The position numbers and the translations under genes are program-made. Of a stretch of 64,000 nt of DNA, positions 33,001-37,805 are shown piece after piece. The DNA is taken from the NCBI GenBank assembly GCA_033032865.1, contig JAWHQI010000305.1:620001-684000 (forward strand). Direction: 5' to 3'. This DNA is from Dactylorhiza incarnata. Its lineage: Eukaryota > Streptophyta > Magnoliopsida > Asparagales > Orchidaceae. The notes under the pieces were generated by a model. That model was not told where the DNA came from. It worked only from the letters and a program-made list of their open reading frames with translations, and searched no databases. Numbering within the stretch: position 1 is the first letter of the stretch; the number at the start of each line of letters is the position of its first letter.

Positions 33001-34307
33001 AAAAACCATGCTAAACCATTGAAGTGCTCAAAGAATTGCTTAGCCTTGGAGAGATAGTTGCATTAGATCAATTACATTAGAGTGAGCAAGTTTTTTTTGA
33101 TGTATCTAGTGCTTTCCTTCCTTATTTAAGGAGAGGCCTTCTCATTAATGAAGAACGCTAGGGGCTGAATCTATTCCTTTAATCTCCCCCTCCTTCATCT
33201 TCTTCCCCCTCCATCTTCTTCCCCCTCCTCCTTCTTCAACCCTTACCTCCTAACATATCTGGAGAAGCTGCTTCTATACAACACAAACAAAATTTATAAT
33301 CTACTGAGGACAAATATCTCAGTAAGAACGCAATGCACACACCAAGATAGCTTACCATTAGAAATACATAAAATATGAAGATTATGCCCATTTGAAGTCA
33401 AGTAGACAATGGTTGGAGCAAAGAACCTGCATTAAAGCGCTAGTTAGCTTTCCTAAAATATAAGCGCATCCCATAGAATAGAAGAAAACACAATGTCCTG
33501 CTAGAATCATTTTACAATGAGAAGATCATTTCTAACCATATAATTCGATAATTAAGAAGAGTGAGTTTAAACATGATTATCATAAGGAAACCTCTACTAA
33601 TATGTTTTTGAAAGCACTGCTCAAAATATGTGTACGCAACTCTCTCCCTCCCTCCCCGTCTATTTTTATCTAAAAATCAACAATCTATCATGCCTATCTC
33701 TTTATCTCAGGAACAAGATGAAATTGCTAGAGAATGCCGCAGTATATGAAGATTAGTATCTCTAACCAAACCTTTGGGCGGTAAGTGAGTAATTGAACAT
33801 AAAATTCTTCCATGTCCAAAAAATTCATAATTATCATTAGCCTAATCCATAATGATTGAGGTCAACTTGCTCCCCAAAAACTATATATTAAATTTAACAT
33901 ATTGTTCTCATATATAATTTTAAACTCAAAACAATATTGTCCTCAATCCATCCCGCCATTATTAAAGATTAGCAATTAAAATAAAATATAATCAAAGGCA
34001 TGAAAAAACCAAGATAACAATAAACTGAGATGGAGGGAAGAAGCTAACATGGACTCGTCATCAGGATGAGCAATGACCAGCAATACATTTCTTTTCCTTC
34101 CACCACCTCTAGTTTCTACCAATGCCATAACTCTACTTGAAAAAGGTCAAAATAAAAATAAAGAACCCAATGAAAATGCATCCCCTTACCGGTTGAATTT
34201 AAGAGGAACGGCGGATTAGCCGGCATGGAAGAAGAAAGAGTCAAAATTCTCCATAAACAAATCACCCACAGGATCATTACCAACATGAACAATACCCACC
34301 ACGCCAT
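85..34307 (-). CDS. PIGL: GlcNAc-PI de-N-acetylase (PIG-L), nine exons in window, 3' end outside
   Basis: The enzyme removes acetate from GlcNAc-phosphatidylinositol, the second step of GPI-anchor synthesis, at the cytosolic face of the ER. Minus-strand exons are 34307-34190, 34115-34049, 33427-33356, 32472-32408, 32313-32269, 32164-32084, 22768-22701, 1838-1790 and 245-85. Together they give an N-terminal membrane segment (MAWWVLFMLVMILWV), the metal-binding motif VLLVIAHPDDES, GNAEGKGNIRTEELYRAC, VVDHHDLQ-DGF, ITFDSYGVSGHPNH, REN..DIEAWEL and RKYLGPVDIWLS. Introns are GT-AG except perhaps one after exon 4. Phases agree at the junctions, including a Cys codon split between exons 7 and 8. Total coding length is about 241 codons, close to the known family once a last short exon left of base 1 is added. 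Two doubts: exon 3 carries one extra T, and the usual NHRD motif reads NHCD. The gene is spread over 34 kb by transposons in two introns. The family assignment is firm; function is uncertain. Confidence 0.9.
455..500. repeat. (TA)n(GA)n microsatellite
   Basis: An uninterrupted TA run passes directly into a GA run of about 30 bases. It borders the hairpin element on its right; another TA run (about 763-782) borders that element on the other side. Confidence 0.9.
513..740. mobile_element. Palindromic (fold-back) MITE
   Basis: The two halves are reverse complements. Left-arm landmarks are TTACAGGTTGCACCCCTC and AAAAACTCCCATG; the matching right-arm pieces are GAGGTGTAACCTGTAA and CATGGGAGGTTTTTG. 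The loop centre is near 625. Both sides abut TA-rich microsatellite, so the target duplication cannot be read; a TA target (Stowaway-like) is possible. It lies inside PIG-L intron 8. Confidence 0.7.
741..1789 (-). other. PIG-L intron 8, remainder: no further feature
   Basis: AT-rich sequence between exons 9 and 8. I saw no open reading frame with family similarity, no terminal inverted repeats and no RNA gene. The whole intron is 246-1789. Confidence 0.6.
1790..1838 (-). CDS. PIGL: PIG-L exon 8
   Basis: The acceptor TTTTTAACAG precedes 1838 and the donor GAACTG/GTAAAG follows 1790. The 49 bases read (C)MLLRENRERDIEAWEL, matching the NxxxxxIEAWEL block of PIG-L. The first base completes a Cys codon begun in exon 7, 20.9 kb away. 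Confidence 0.9.
1839..2338 (-). other. PIG-L intron 7, unoccupied 3' part
   Basis: AT-rich intronic sequence between exon 8 and the first LTR element; no feature recognised. Confidence 0.5.
2339..3549 (-). repeat. Element A 3' LTR
   Basis: Matches 6709-7924 almost base for base, starting at TGATGCAG on the plus strand and ending near GAGCTCATACA. The outer limit is uncertain: 3550-3950 is absent at the right copy and may be either LTR sequence deleted there or an insertion here. Confidence 0.8.
3550..3950. other. Segment present only at the left LTR, with TA-rich microsatellite
   Basis: Lies between the shared LTR end and the shared internal sequence AATTGTAAGATGACACAATG. The right copy passes directly from one to the other. 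About 3808-3930 is TA/ATAT microsatellite. No terminal repeats were seen. Confidence 0.6.
3979..4684 (-). pseudogene. Integrase C-terminal region and chromodomain of element A
   Basis: Residues from 4684 downward read DDLVMVRLNSERLPSGTVKK and then GPFRVVKRIGQNAYELEMP...FNVADLTLFHDYP. This is the GPY/F-type integrase C-terminal block of Ty3/gypsy elements. After a frame change near 4214-4227 follows QRYLVRWHGRLETETSWV..EEL, a chromodomain with the typical YLVRW and W--E-L residues, ending at 3979. That assigns the element to the chromovirus group. The frame change and the missing catalytic core mean it cannot work as an integrase; a chromodomain peptide could still be made in principle. Confidence 0.85.
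4832..6574 (-). CDS. 580-residue PPxEPPD repeat protein of element A (gag position)
   Basis: A long open frame right after the primer site, where gag belongs. No capsid block or zinc knuckle is visible. The N-terminal half is rich in His, Tyr, Ser and Pro. The C-terminal half has four diverged units, each with an acidic/aromatic stretch and a proline motif: FFDDPPIEPPDEPP, EFSYVPPGEPPD, EFYYTPPGEPPDEP and VFYDPPSEPPEHVP, about 65-75 residues apart. The block SHITIES and the phrase LED....D.F.D.PP.EPPD recur in element B at 46622-47200, so the protein belongs to an element family and is not a chance frame. The function is unknown. It replaces the protease-RT-integrase core. The 1.74 kb open frame suggests recent activity or selection. 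Confidence 0.75.
   Translation of the reverse strand: MHLHSEMRPVERGHPSYGDECNEPLPWFLPFAHQMTTLTESVYQVRERFKNLSGRMNSLEVPPRGSMPPPIRDWHSIRPHHETPHHYLEGSTHWRNPLFEDYESIYTHPHGAGTRVDPVDPSTPYYEDRVQYHSSYRYYTSPLYEKTESLYARPPPHVRRTHIQPRARHDHVMDAHHDNPQESRRGHPRQDYISHCDPPSVSKTNMLVSIKGRREHSSSQGRETSPTLPDILVQDVWSQPPRESAPLNETTIETISTLTENFSQTSPEILDSLLSEEFSHTSPDSTPSHITIESRELCSEGVTSPFFGNTTPSDGLLLEDHHSTDGFFDDPPIEPPDEPPRPCIAEIPVSNTLMNSKTWIPAPLSPLMSLVLQRDGFECDIHIVRLDRKHLITRALDESWDVPPTHFILESRLIIGAYGYHLEDHRIRNEFSYVPPGEPPDASHFLSTFITTVTTHVHYRLYESTPYVFGAYTGTHRVCDEFYYTPPGEPPDEPYMSSPHIWEVSILSCTVEFEGALTDSLILCFITRTRRDSPHTLLTHRITNVSNFHLSVHQPRDEVFYDPPSEPPEHVPISGVAVSN
6694..6705 (-). promoter_or_regulatory. Primer binding site, element A
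   Basis: The minus strand reads TGGTATCAGAGG three bases inside the right LTR, the initiator-methionine tRNA type of primer site usual in plant LTR elements. It sets the element's orientation. Confidence 0.85.
6709..7924 (-). repeat. Element A 5' LTR
   Basis: Direct repeat of 2339-3549 with only scattered base differences and one or two small indels over 1.2 kb, so the pair is young. On the minus strand it ends in CTGCATCA directly before the primer site. Confidence 0.85.
7928..8034 (-). repeat. Duplicated internal fragment of element A
   Basis: Near-identical to 3951-4052 (end of the chromodomain reading frame and the sequence after it). Its position outside the 5' LTR implies a tandem or recombined arrangement of two elements sharing one LTR. 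It ends where a PIF element (8038) and a different gypsy relic begin. Confidence 0.75.
8038..9277 (+). mobile_element. PIF/Harbinger-type non-autonomous element with Myb-ORF remnant
   Basis: The ends are inverted repeats GGCTCTGTTTGGGACA and TGTCCCAAACAGAGCC, flanked by TAA on both sides (8035-8037, 9278-9280), the target signature of PIF/Harbinger. Inside are a leader-like exon with donor CATAG/GTGAGA near 8390 and, at 8815-9040, a decayed copy of the Myb/SANT-like reading frame found intact at 57586-57912. The element is thus a deletion derivative of a two-ORF PIF element. Confidence 0.85.
8815..9040 (+). pseudogene. Myb/SANT-like ORF1 remnant of PIF element
   Basis: Begins MGKQKEGRVSASWDSNEV and continues IFCDLCIKEIQLGNRPT, nearly matching MGKPKEGGISANWDSNEV and IFCDLCIREIGLGNRPT at 57912. 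A frameshift follows at CCCACTTTAG, after which KDGWK- and YDRMQKKNKWDHLK-like pieces appear in other frames. Confidence 0.8.
9281..10630 (+). mobile_element. Degenerate Ty3/gypsy relic C
   Basis: AATCTCTAACCCTAA followed by a CTCCACATAAG-type end occurs twice (9281-9390 and 10512-10600), which I read as partial LTR copies. TTGATATCAGAGC at 9395-9407 is a decayed primer site. At 9573-9720 a broken gag reads RYDRNEVPRYPKLEFPTYDG and then a CEQVCFACLEM-like stretch with stops. The 3' LTR probably starts at 10331 (TGTTATAAGCG) after GGAGGAGCA. The first PIF element inserted into its 5' LTR. Confidence 0.6.
10640..10892 (-). mobile_element. Degenerate LINE (L1-type) fragment split by the MULE
   Basis: The sequence around AGATGATATCCTCTTATCGT and the following phrases resemble, in reverse, the reverse-transcriptase part of plant L1 LINEs. 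The same family type occurs at 34950-35380. The sequence after the MULE (14494-14560, CAATCCAAGGTACTTA) may be the continuation. No open frame remains. Confidence 0.4.
10893..10901 (+). repeat. Target site duplication TAAATCTAG (left)
   Basis: The nine bases TAAATCTAG occur here and at 14485-14493, exactly outside the inverted ends of the MULE. Confidence 0.95.
10902..14484 (+). mobile_element. Complete Mutator-like element (MULE)
   Basis: The ends are inverted repeats of about 55 bases built on TTTTTGGCACTTTGC and TTTTGGCATTTTGCACCCC, with a perfect 9-bp target duplication, the hallmark of Mutator elements. The right subterminal region repeats GGGGTGCAAAATGCC several times. The element is 3583 bases long and carries one transposase gene on the plus strand, which is dead. 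It could still be moved by an active relative. Similar TTGGCACTTTGCA ends occur on the small element at 58605-58980. Confidence 0.95.
11621..13700 (+). pseudogene. MULE transposase (MuDR type), several nonsense and frameshift changes
   Basis: The order is: acidic N-terminal region; MuDR DNA-binding domain (FDVGLCFNSASEFRDVVRLY ... CDCGWIMFAS); MULE DDE domain (PIIDLDGTHLKTSTGGVLL with the first Asp, then ISDKQKGLIKAV); a helical region with HWAKSHFRTWPKCDMLLNN; a SWIM zinc finger at 13312-13356 (CSC...GIPCVH); and a CCHC knuckle at 13620-13661 (CSNCGMRGHTKKSC). The first frame has in-frame stops TAA at 12143, TAG at 12275 and TGA at 12392. The frame then shifts in the A-run near 12835, again near 13290, and is lost after 13458. 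At 12143 the family has Gln (CAA), so this is a C-to-T change. It cannot yield an active transposase, but family identity is certain. Confidence 0.93.
14485..14493 (+). repeat. Target site duplication TAAATCTAG (right)
   Basis: Perfect copy of 10893-10901. Confidence 0.95.
14561..15378. other. Unassigned intronic sequence
   Basis: AT-rich, then a stretch at 15028-15267 with a 79-residue frame rich in Lys and Arg, without recognisable similarity and without splice or promoter context. I do not call it a gene. Confidence 0.4.
15387..15879. mobile_element. hAT-type non-autonomous element
   Basis: The ends are TAGGGATGCAAA and, inverted, TAGCCGTGCAAA. They are flanked by the 8-base direct repeats GTAGGCAC (15379-15386) and GTAGGCAT (15880-15887), seven of eight matching, as expected for hAT. 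The interior is GC-rich, full of GCCCGGGC-type stretches, and contains a hairpin near 15610-15655 (AATGCTGGGGCATGG). Frames inside it are composition artefacts. Confidence 0.85.
16215..16433. repeat. CA-rich microsatellite
   Basis: About 220 bases of CACACA broken by TACACATA units. The long frame on the minus strand here is a repeat artefact. Confidence 0.9.
16771..16795. repeat. Poly-G run (25 bases)
   Basis: An uninterrupted G homopolymer, one of several such runs in the window; the exact length is likely unreliable. Confidence 0.85.
17390..19000 (-). repeat. LTR-like block G, related to block H
   Basis: Starts TGTGGCGCAATCG as at 35660 (TGTGGCGCAAATG) and shares GCTCTG-type phrases near 17570 and, at 18568-18630, TAGCCTAATTTGACGGACC then GGTCACTCCAATAAGTCGTAC with 37806-37870. 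A minus-strand TATA box (CCTTTATAAAAG, about 18170-18182) and another (CTATAAATAG, about 18868-18880) suggest LTR promoters read leftward. No coding domain was seen and the borders are approximate. Confidence 0.5.
19860..20229. other. Unassigned intronic sequence
   Basis: AT-rich spacer between two PIF-like elements; nothing recognised. Confidence 0.4.
20233..21892. mobile_element. PIF-like element expanded by CA microsatellite
   Basis: The ends GAGTCTGTTTGGGA and TCCCAAACAGAGTC are inverted repeats flanked by TAT on both sides (20230-20232, 21893-21895). A hairpin (CAGCTCCAGCGGATGGAA and its complement, 21834-21879) sits just inside the right end. Gene-leader-like GC-rich sequence at 21480-21780 faces left, as in other PIF relatives here. 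There is no transposase. Confidence 0.75.
20478..21175. repeat. Higher-order CA repeat array
   Basis: About 700 bases of (CA)n in which longer phrases recur (ATCACACACCTATTCAAACA; ACAAACAATCATTCAAA; CATATATACACATTCAAACA), showing duplication of blocks of a few hundred bases on top of the dinucleotide repeat. Confidence 0.85.
21927..22002. repeat. 38-bp tandem duplication
   Basis: CAATTTCTCCACTGGCACAT with following bases is present twice, 38 bases apart, in intronic DNA right of the PIF-like element. Confidence 0.9.
22005..22700 (-). other. PIG-L intron 7, unoccupied 5' part
   Basis: AT-rich intron following exon 7; no transposon ends or reading frames recognised. Confidence 0.5.
22701..22768 (-). 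CDS. PIGL: PIG-L exon 7, isolated between two transposon-filled introns
   Basis: Acceptor GGCTTTCTCAG precedes 22768 and donor TATG/GTCAGT follows 22701. It reads VITFDSYGVSGHPNHCDVNNSI plus two bases of a Cys codon finished in exon 8, in phase. It carries the second metal-site motif of PIG-L; the family's NHRD appears as NHCD (TGT for CGT, a possible CpG decay). The nearest exons are 9.3 kb and 20.9 kb away. Confidence 0.9.
22829..23775. other. Unidentified insertion or LTR-like sequence
   Basis: Begins TGTTGGAATATTAGAG and contains CAACACTCCCTCTCAAGTTGGAG, phrases often seen near plant LTR elements, then ACACAA-rich sequence with low complexity (23100-23260). It interrupts the 5' side of gypsy element D. 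I could not find its other end or any coding domain. Confidence 0.35.
23784..24266 (+). pseudogene. Gag fragment of element D
   Basis: TVGEYTNEVLVLQSRLDL, DDDMTVSRYLNGLRYSIRDQ and the following EISSSARRVEAS match the C-terminal part of the Ty3/gypsy retrotransposon gag domain. The N-terminal half is missing. The zinc knuckle CFKCMEPGHKSSEC follows in another frame, so a frameshift lies between about 24000 and 24155. Confidence 0.85.
24155..25369 (+). pseudogene. Zinc knuckle - protease - partial integrase fusion of element D
   Basis: A single open frame of about 400 residues. It starts in CFKCMEPGHKSSEC (nucleocapsid knuckle), continues to an aspartic-protease-like block (FIIIDSDRMENFVSQ, then DVCHILLGRSWQYDR and HEGRK-like HKGRKVVLLP), a Ser/Thr/Pro linker, and then passes into the integrase core: RIKLEFSSSYHTLIDKPTK, RSLRNILRR-like WSLRNILRRL, and NRSLNISHFEI. 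The protease motif reads DSD instead of DSG, and the Asp and Glu residues of integrase are not preserved, so both enzymes should be inactive. The fusion results from deletion of RT and RNase H without loss of the frame. Confidence 0.85.
25430..25746 (+). pseudogene. Integrase C-terminal tail of element D
   Basis: LHKIIANELRATFENYKFMV followed by RRELYFSRGDWV matches the HxxI...NxxYK..ADxxRR...F..GD.V pattern at the end of gypsy polyproteins. It is separated from the preceding frame by a stop at 25367-25369. Confidence 0.75.
25930..27067 (+). repeat. LTR of element D
   Basis: Preceded by GGCAAGCTCGGATTTATTTAAGAAC, a polypurine-type tract resembling that of element E, and ending in CTCCTATCA right before TCTTGGTATCAGAG. 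The left border is inferred from the tract. No second copy is present in the window, so limits are approximate. Confidence 0.55.
27071..27082 (+). promoter_or_regulatory. Primer binding site after LTR D
   Basis: TGGTATCAGAGT three bases after the LTR end, methionine-tRNA type. It shows that this LTR also served as a 5' LTR, with the leader to about 27400 following it. Confidence 0.8.
27420..28058. other. AT-rich spacer with a short tandem repeat
   Basis: A unit of about 36 bases (CAGTCTTCCTCGAAAAGACC...) is repeated at 27590-27663, next to similar partial copies. There is a TA microsatellite near 27893-27910. No gene seen. Confidence 0.6.
28059..28554 (+). repeat. Element E 5' LTR
   Basis: 496 bases. 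Contains irregular GTCGAGTTGTATGAGTCGAG repeats near 28110-28250 and CT-rich sequence before its end; clearly homologous to 30017-30176 plus 31518-31852. Confidence 0.85.
28559..28570 (+). promoter_or_regulatory. Primer binding site, element E
   Basis: TGGTATCAGAGC, a perfect plant methionine-tRNA type primer site four bases after the LTR. Confidence 0.9.
30017..31852 (+). repeat. Element E 3' LTR interrupted by a solo LTR
   Basis: The parts 30017-30176 and 31518-31852 together match the 5' LTR; the intervening sequence is element F with its target duplication. The two LTRs of E differ noticeably, so E is older than F. Confidence 0.85.
30177..31512 (+). mobile_element. Solo LTR (element F)
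   Basis: A 1336-base sequence that begins TGTTGGAACATGG and ends CCGATCCAACA, flanked by a perfect 5-base duplication ACATG (30172-30176, 31513-31517). It has LTR features (TATA-like CTATAAAAAGG near 30772, C-rich end) but no interior, so it is a solo LTR left by recombination. The start and C-rich tail recall copia elements of the SIRE/Maximus type; that label is tentative. It contains a short tandem array at 30365-30600 (GCGGCGTTCGACGAATTCTC). Confidence 0.85.
32084..32164 (-). CDS. PIGL: PIG-L exon 6
   Basis: Acceptor GTATAG, donor GCG/GTAAGT. 27 codons reading DGFDKPWKHQLLAAFVEDEI and then SKHCIDA, phase 0 at both ends, matching the family block after DHPDLQ. Confidence 0.9.
32269..32313 (-). 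CDS. PIGL: PIG-L exon 5
   Basis: Acceptor TTTTCCAG and donor CAG/GTTGAC bound 15 codons, VSLHQITVVDHHDLQ, matching the family's V.L.Q...LDHPDLQ. Confidence 0.9.
32408..32472 (-). CDS. PIGL: PIG-L exon 4, possible GC donor
   Basis: Acceptor TTATGTAG. It reads (G)NAEGKGNIRTEELYRACAIL and K. The boundary predicted by homology (AAG/GCAATG) is a rare GC donor. A GT donor six bases further would add Ala-Met in frame (AAGGCAATG/GTTTTA). Confidence 0.85.
32636..32880 (-). mobile_element. LINE (L1-type) 3' end, truncated
   Basis: Minus-strand frame 32873-32664 includes VKRGRGRPKKTWNETIRKDM and then AQWRRRIHIPDPT, the C-terminal end of plant L1 reverse-transcriptase proteins. The 3' tail reads GTTGTTGTTGTAAC on the minus strand. 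The 5' part is absent, as usual for LINE insertions. It lies in PIG-L intron 3. Confidence 0.85.
33356..33427 (-). CDS. PIGL: PIG-L exon 3, one-base frameshift
   Basis: Acceptor AATGCAG, donor AATG/GTAAGC. The family protein is recognisable (FF-PTIVYLTSNGHNLHILCI), but the sequence has TTCTTTTGCTCC where the in-frame family version needs one T less. As given, reading goes out of frame four codons in and meets a stop within this exon. Splice sites are intact. It could be a mutation or a homopolymer sequencing error. Confidence 0.85.
33428..34048 (-). other. PIG-L intron 2
   Basis: AT-rich intron without recognised insertions. Confidence 0.6.
34049..34115 (-). CDS. PIGL: PIG-L exon 2 with the HPDDE motif
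   Basis: Acceptor TTGGTAG, donor CCAT/GTTAGC. Reads (E)TRGGGRKRNVLLVIAHPDDES and two bases of Met. HPDDE supplies metal-binding and catalytic residues of the PIG-L/LmbE fold. Confidence 0.92.
34190..34307 (-). CDS. PIGL: PIG-L exon 1 (start codon, membrane segment)
   Basis: ATG at 34307 begins MAWWVLFMLVMILWVICLWR, a single N-terminal hydrophobic segment typical of plant and animal PIG-L. The donor ACCG/GTAAGG gives a phase-1 junction that joins cleanly to exon 2. A GTG codon just upstream is not needed as a start. Confidence 0.88.
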
Positions 34308-34949
34308 CACAATTTATTCTCACTGCTCATATCCCCATGTTGGCAAGAGCAGAGATAGATATCATCTTCCCTTCTGCCAGAAACCTAAGTTAGGGCCTGT
34401 TTAGATACAAGTAGGAGGTAAATCCGACTTTGATAAATCTATCAATAATTGGCGCATTTGTGCAAATACAAAAAAAAAAATATTGTGCGAAATTCCCATA
34501 GAATCTATTTTTTTTACAGGAAACAACAAATGTTTTAAGAATCGGACTGAGCCTTGAACTAGAGAAAGGTAATGTTCAAGATTCAAGGTTCAAAGGTTCA
34601 GCTAGGGTTCAACTGAGAGTACTGTTGTGATGACTTAATAAAAACTAACATCATTTAATAATAATTTAAATTCTGTAATGCTTCTAATAAATATGTTGCT
34701 AACAAAAAAACAATACTAAAAATATAAATCTTTGTACAAAATAATATTATAATTTAACAATATCACCAAATTTCAATTAATTATAGTCAAAGCAAGTATT
34801 TTTTTGTAGAAAAGGTTTCATCATCAATAGACTCATGTGGGCTTTATGAAATTTTCTTTTCAATTCATTGTTGTCGAGGTGTTAAACGAACGGTCCAAAA
34901 CTATGTGAATATTTTGAATATTCATCCATCTTAGCTTGGGGTAGATCCA
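34308..34949 (-). promoter_or_regulatory. PIG-L leader and upstream region
   Basis: The leader contains a tiny upstream frame, ATGGGGATATGA (about 34341-34330 on the minus strand). AT-rich sequence follows; no TATA box can be chosen with confidence. Confidence 0.4.
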
Positions 34950-35380
34950 TTTTCTTACCTTACTTCGACACTAACTCTATCTATATGTCTAATTAGTGCA
35001 TTGTATAACTATTGTTGTACATTCCCAAACCACTAAGTCTTTTCCATTGTCTTATATTCAATAAGCATCACTCCCACAATTTCTCTAATATAATTAATCA
35101 ATCTTTTAAATTTTCCACACATTAATCTTAGCATTCTAATTTATGTCACATTAAATTTAGACATCAATGACTTATTTAATGCCAAACAAGACGGTGGTTA
35201 GTATGCCTTTGAGTATAAATTTATCTTTGAGTATTCATGGTATCCTTGTATTGCATAGTACTACTCCCAATGAACTTCTCCATTTTAACTACCAAACCTT
35301 GCTTTTATAAGTTATGTCATCATCAATATTCCACTTTTCAAAATAATTGATCTAAGGTGCTTACACATATTGCACATACA
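34950..35380 (-). mobile_element. Degenerate LINE reverse-transcriptase fragment
   Basis: Reading in reverse, phrases such as AATGGAGAAGTTCATTGGG and the preceding and following sequence match the layout of plant L1 RT coding sequence, with many stops. No open frame remains. Confidence 0.5.
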
Positions 35381-36540
35381 CAAAATAATTTTCAAAGACA
35401 AGAATTGATTGTTGCTTGCTAAACCATCACGGAATATGTTTAGGCGTCAGATCAAAGTATAAGGTTAGGGACACACTAGACAGGTTAAACTAACCTTAAT
35501 CCCATCTAATCTAATGTGTTCTGATATCAGGTACGGATTGGGTTTGGCAAACTTTTGAAAAGATTTATAATCACATTTGACAAGACCGCAATTACTTAGA
35601 TCTAATGTGTTAGACATTGATGCTCATGTAATCTGTAATGACAAGATCGGTTTAAACTATGTGGCGCAAATGAATTTTTCACGAACAATATCATGCGACT
35701 TTCAACCTAGGGTTTACATACACGCAAAAGGAGCTAACATTCGAACCATGATTAAACACGATTTAACATTCTATAAGTGATAACATGAAAGATGAACAAG
35801 AAGAATTCAAATTAACAACAAATAGGTTCTATAATAATTAGTGACAAGCTCTGGAATCCTCTAACCAAATAAAATACGCATAAATTAATAAGTAGCATGC
35901 CATGAGCAGGAGAATAGTAAGAGGCATACCCAAAGAATCGCATGCGGCAGTGGATTCGGGTAGGCTGCTGGCAGAGAGTTCAGGATCAAGAAGAACACAG
36001 GAGATCAGACTTCATGCAGAATGGGTGAGGAGAAACAGTGGAGGAAGAGGAGCACGACCACTGTACAGTCGCCGGAGGGACGAGGCGAGGCAGTCAGGAA
36101 GGATTCGAGTCCGATTAGGTCTGTTGAAAGCTGCTGGGGTGTGGGAGATCAGCCGAGGGCATGCCAATCTTGTCAAAGGAGGATGGAGGTGCGTCGAAAT
36201 CGCCAGGGTTTGATGAAGGAGTGGTCTCCGGAGTCCAAGGGAGTCGTGGGAGGTGGCAGCGGGCCCTGGCAGCCGCAATGGACTCTGACGGCGGCGGCGT
36301 GAGGAGAACTGTCGTTGTCGTCTGGTAGACGAACAGGGGAACGACGATTTTCTTGAAGAAGGAAGCGTGCGGGCTGGACTTCCGGAAACAGAATGATTTT
36401 CTGTGTTTCCGAATAAAAAATACTTGTTTTTAAGGGTTTTAAATACTTAATTATAATTTCAGAAATTAAATACTTAATTATAATTTCAGAAATTAAATTA
36501 AAATACTTTTAAAAAAATTATCTTGCTCCAATTACCCTTA

Positions 36541-37805
36541 GGCTCCGTTCGTTTCGCAGGAATTGATATGTAGGAATTGGTATTTACTTCAATTCAAATT
36601 CCCATAGGAATTGGAATTGAAGTCAATTCCAATTCTGTCGTTCGCCTAAATTCAGGAATTATGACACGGGAATTGGAATTAGTAATTCCACTGTTTGGCT
36701 TCATATTAAAAAAAATTCGTCTGAACGAGAATTTTTCGCCCGAACTTGAATATTTCGTCTGAACGCGAATTTTTCGCCCGAACGCGACTTTTTCGCCCGA
36801 TAACGAATTTTTTCGCCCGAACGCGAAATTTTCGCCGAACGCGAATTTTTCGCCCGAACGCGACTTTTTCGCCCGAACGTGAATTTTTTCGCCCGAACAC
36901 GAATTTTTCGCCTGATCGAGATTTTTTTCGCCCGAACGCGAATTTTTTGCCCGAACGCGAATTTTTCGCCCGAACACGAATTTTTCGTGCGAAAAAATCG
37001 GGTTCGGGCGAAAAAATCGCGTTCGGGCGAAAAAATCCGCGTTCGGGCGAAAAATTCGAGTTCGGGCGAAAAATTCGCGTTCGGGCGAAAAATTCGCGTT
37101 CGGGCTAAAAAATTCGCGTTCAGGCGAAAAAGTCGCGTTCGGGCGAAAAATTCGCGTTCGGGCGAAAATTTCGCGTTCGGGCGGAAAAATTCACGATCGG
37201 GCGAAAAAGTCGCGTTCGGGCGAAAAAATTCGCGTTCGGGCGTAAAATTTGCGCTCGGGCGTAAAATTCGCGTTCGGGCGAAAAATTCGCGTTCGGACGA
37301 AAAATTCGCGTTCGGACGAAAAATTCGCGTTCGGACGAAAAATTCGCGTTCGGGCGAAAAATTCGCGTTTGGGCGAAAAAATTCGCGTTCGGGGGAAAAA
37401 TTCGCGTTCGGTGGAAAAATTCGCGTTCGGGCGAAAATTCGCGTTCGGGCGAAAAATTCGCGTTCGGGCGTAAAAATCGCGTTCGGGCGAAAATTTCGCG
37501 TTCGGGCGAAAAAATTGCGTTCGGGCGAAAAATCGCGTTCGGGCGAAAAATTCGCGTTCGGGCGAAAAAATTCGCGTTCGAACGAAAAATGCGCGCACGA
37601 ACGAAAAAATCGTCCGTGGGAATCACGAATGAAGACCTCGTGAGGTAAGAATTGAAGTGGTCGTTTTTCTTCTATAATCAATTCCCACGGGAATTGAAAT
37701 GAATTCCAATTCCATGATAATTCTATGGCCGCCGAACAGTCACAATCGGAATTGGCAATTGAATGTCAATTCTAAAGCCCCAATTCCAACGAAACGAACG
37801 GAGCC
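36541..37805. mobile_element. PIF-type element with inverted 19-bp tandem array core
   Basis: The perfect terminal inverted repeats GGCTCCGTTCGTTTCG and CGAAACGAACGGAGCC are flanked by TTA (36538-36540, 37806-37808). Block G at 18568-18590 shows the related uninterrupted sequence (ATTACC-TAGCCTAATTTG), an empty site in a relative. Subterminal GGAATT-rich arms about 170 bases long frame the core array. No transposase is encoded; long frames on both strands come from the array. Confidence 0.9.
36712..37612. repeat. 19-bp tandem array in head-to-head inversion
   Basis: The unit TTCGGGCGAAAAATTCGCG is repeated roughly 33 times to the right of about 36988. Its reverse complement (CGCGAATTTTTCGCCCGAA) is repeated roughly 14 times to the left. 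The switch is at TTTTTCGTGCGAAAAAA. Units vary by one or a few bases. As a single strand the region could fold into a long hairpin. Confidence 0.92.

Noticed and set aside
34116..34310. 64-residue continuous frame ending in FQVELWHW
   Set aside because: Only its first part is coding; splicing at 34190 into 34115 restores the PIG-L motif, whereas read-through ends in intron sequence.
36701..37681. Open frames up to 326 residues on both strands
   Set aside because: They come from the 19-bp array, which lacks stop codons in most frames; composition is Arg/Phe/Asn or Arg/Lys/Ser repeats with no domain.
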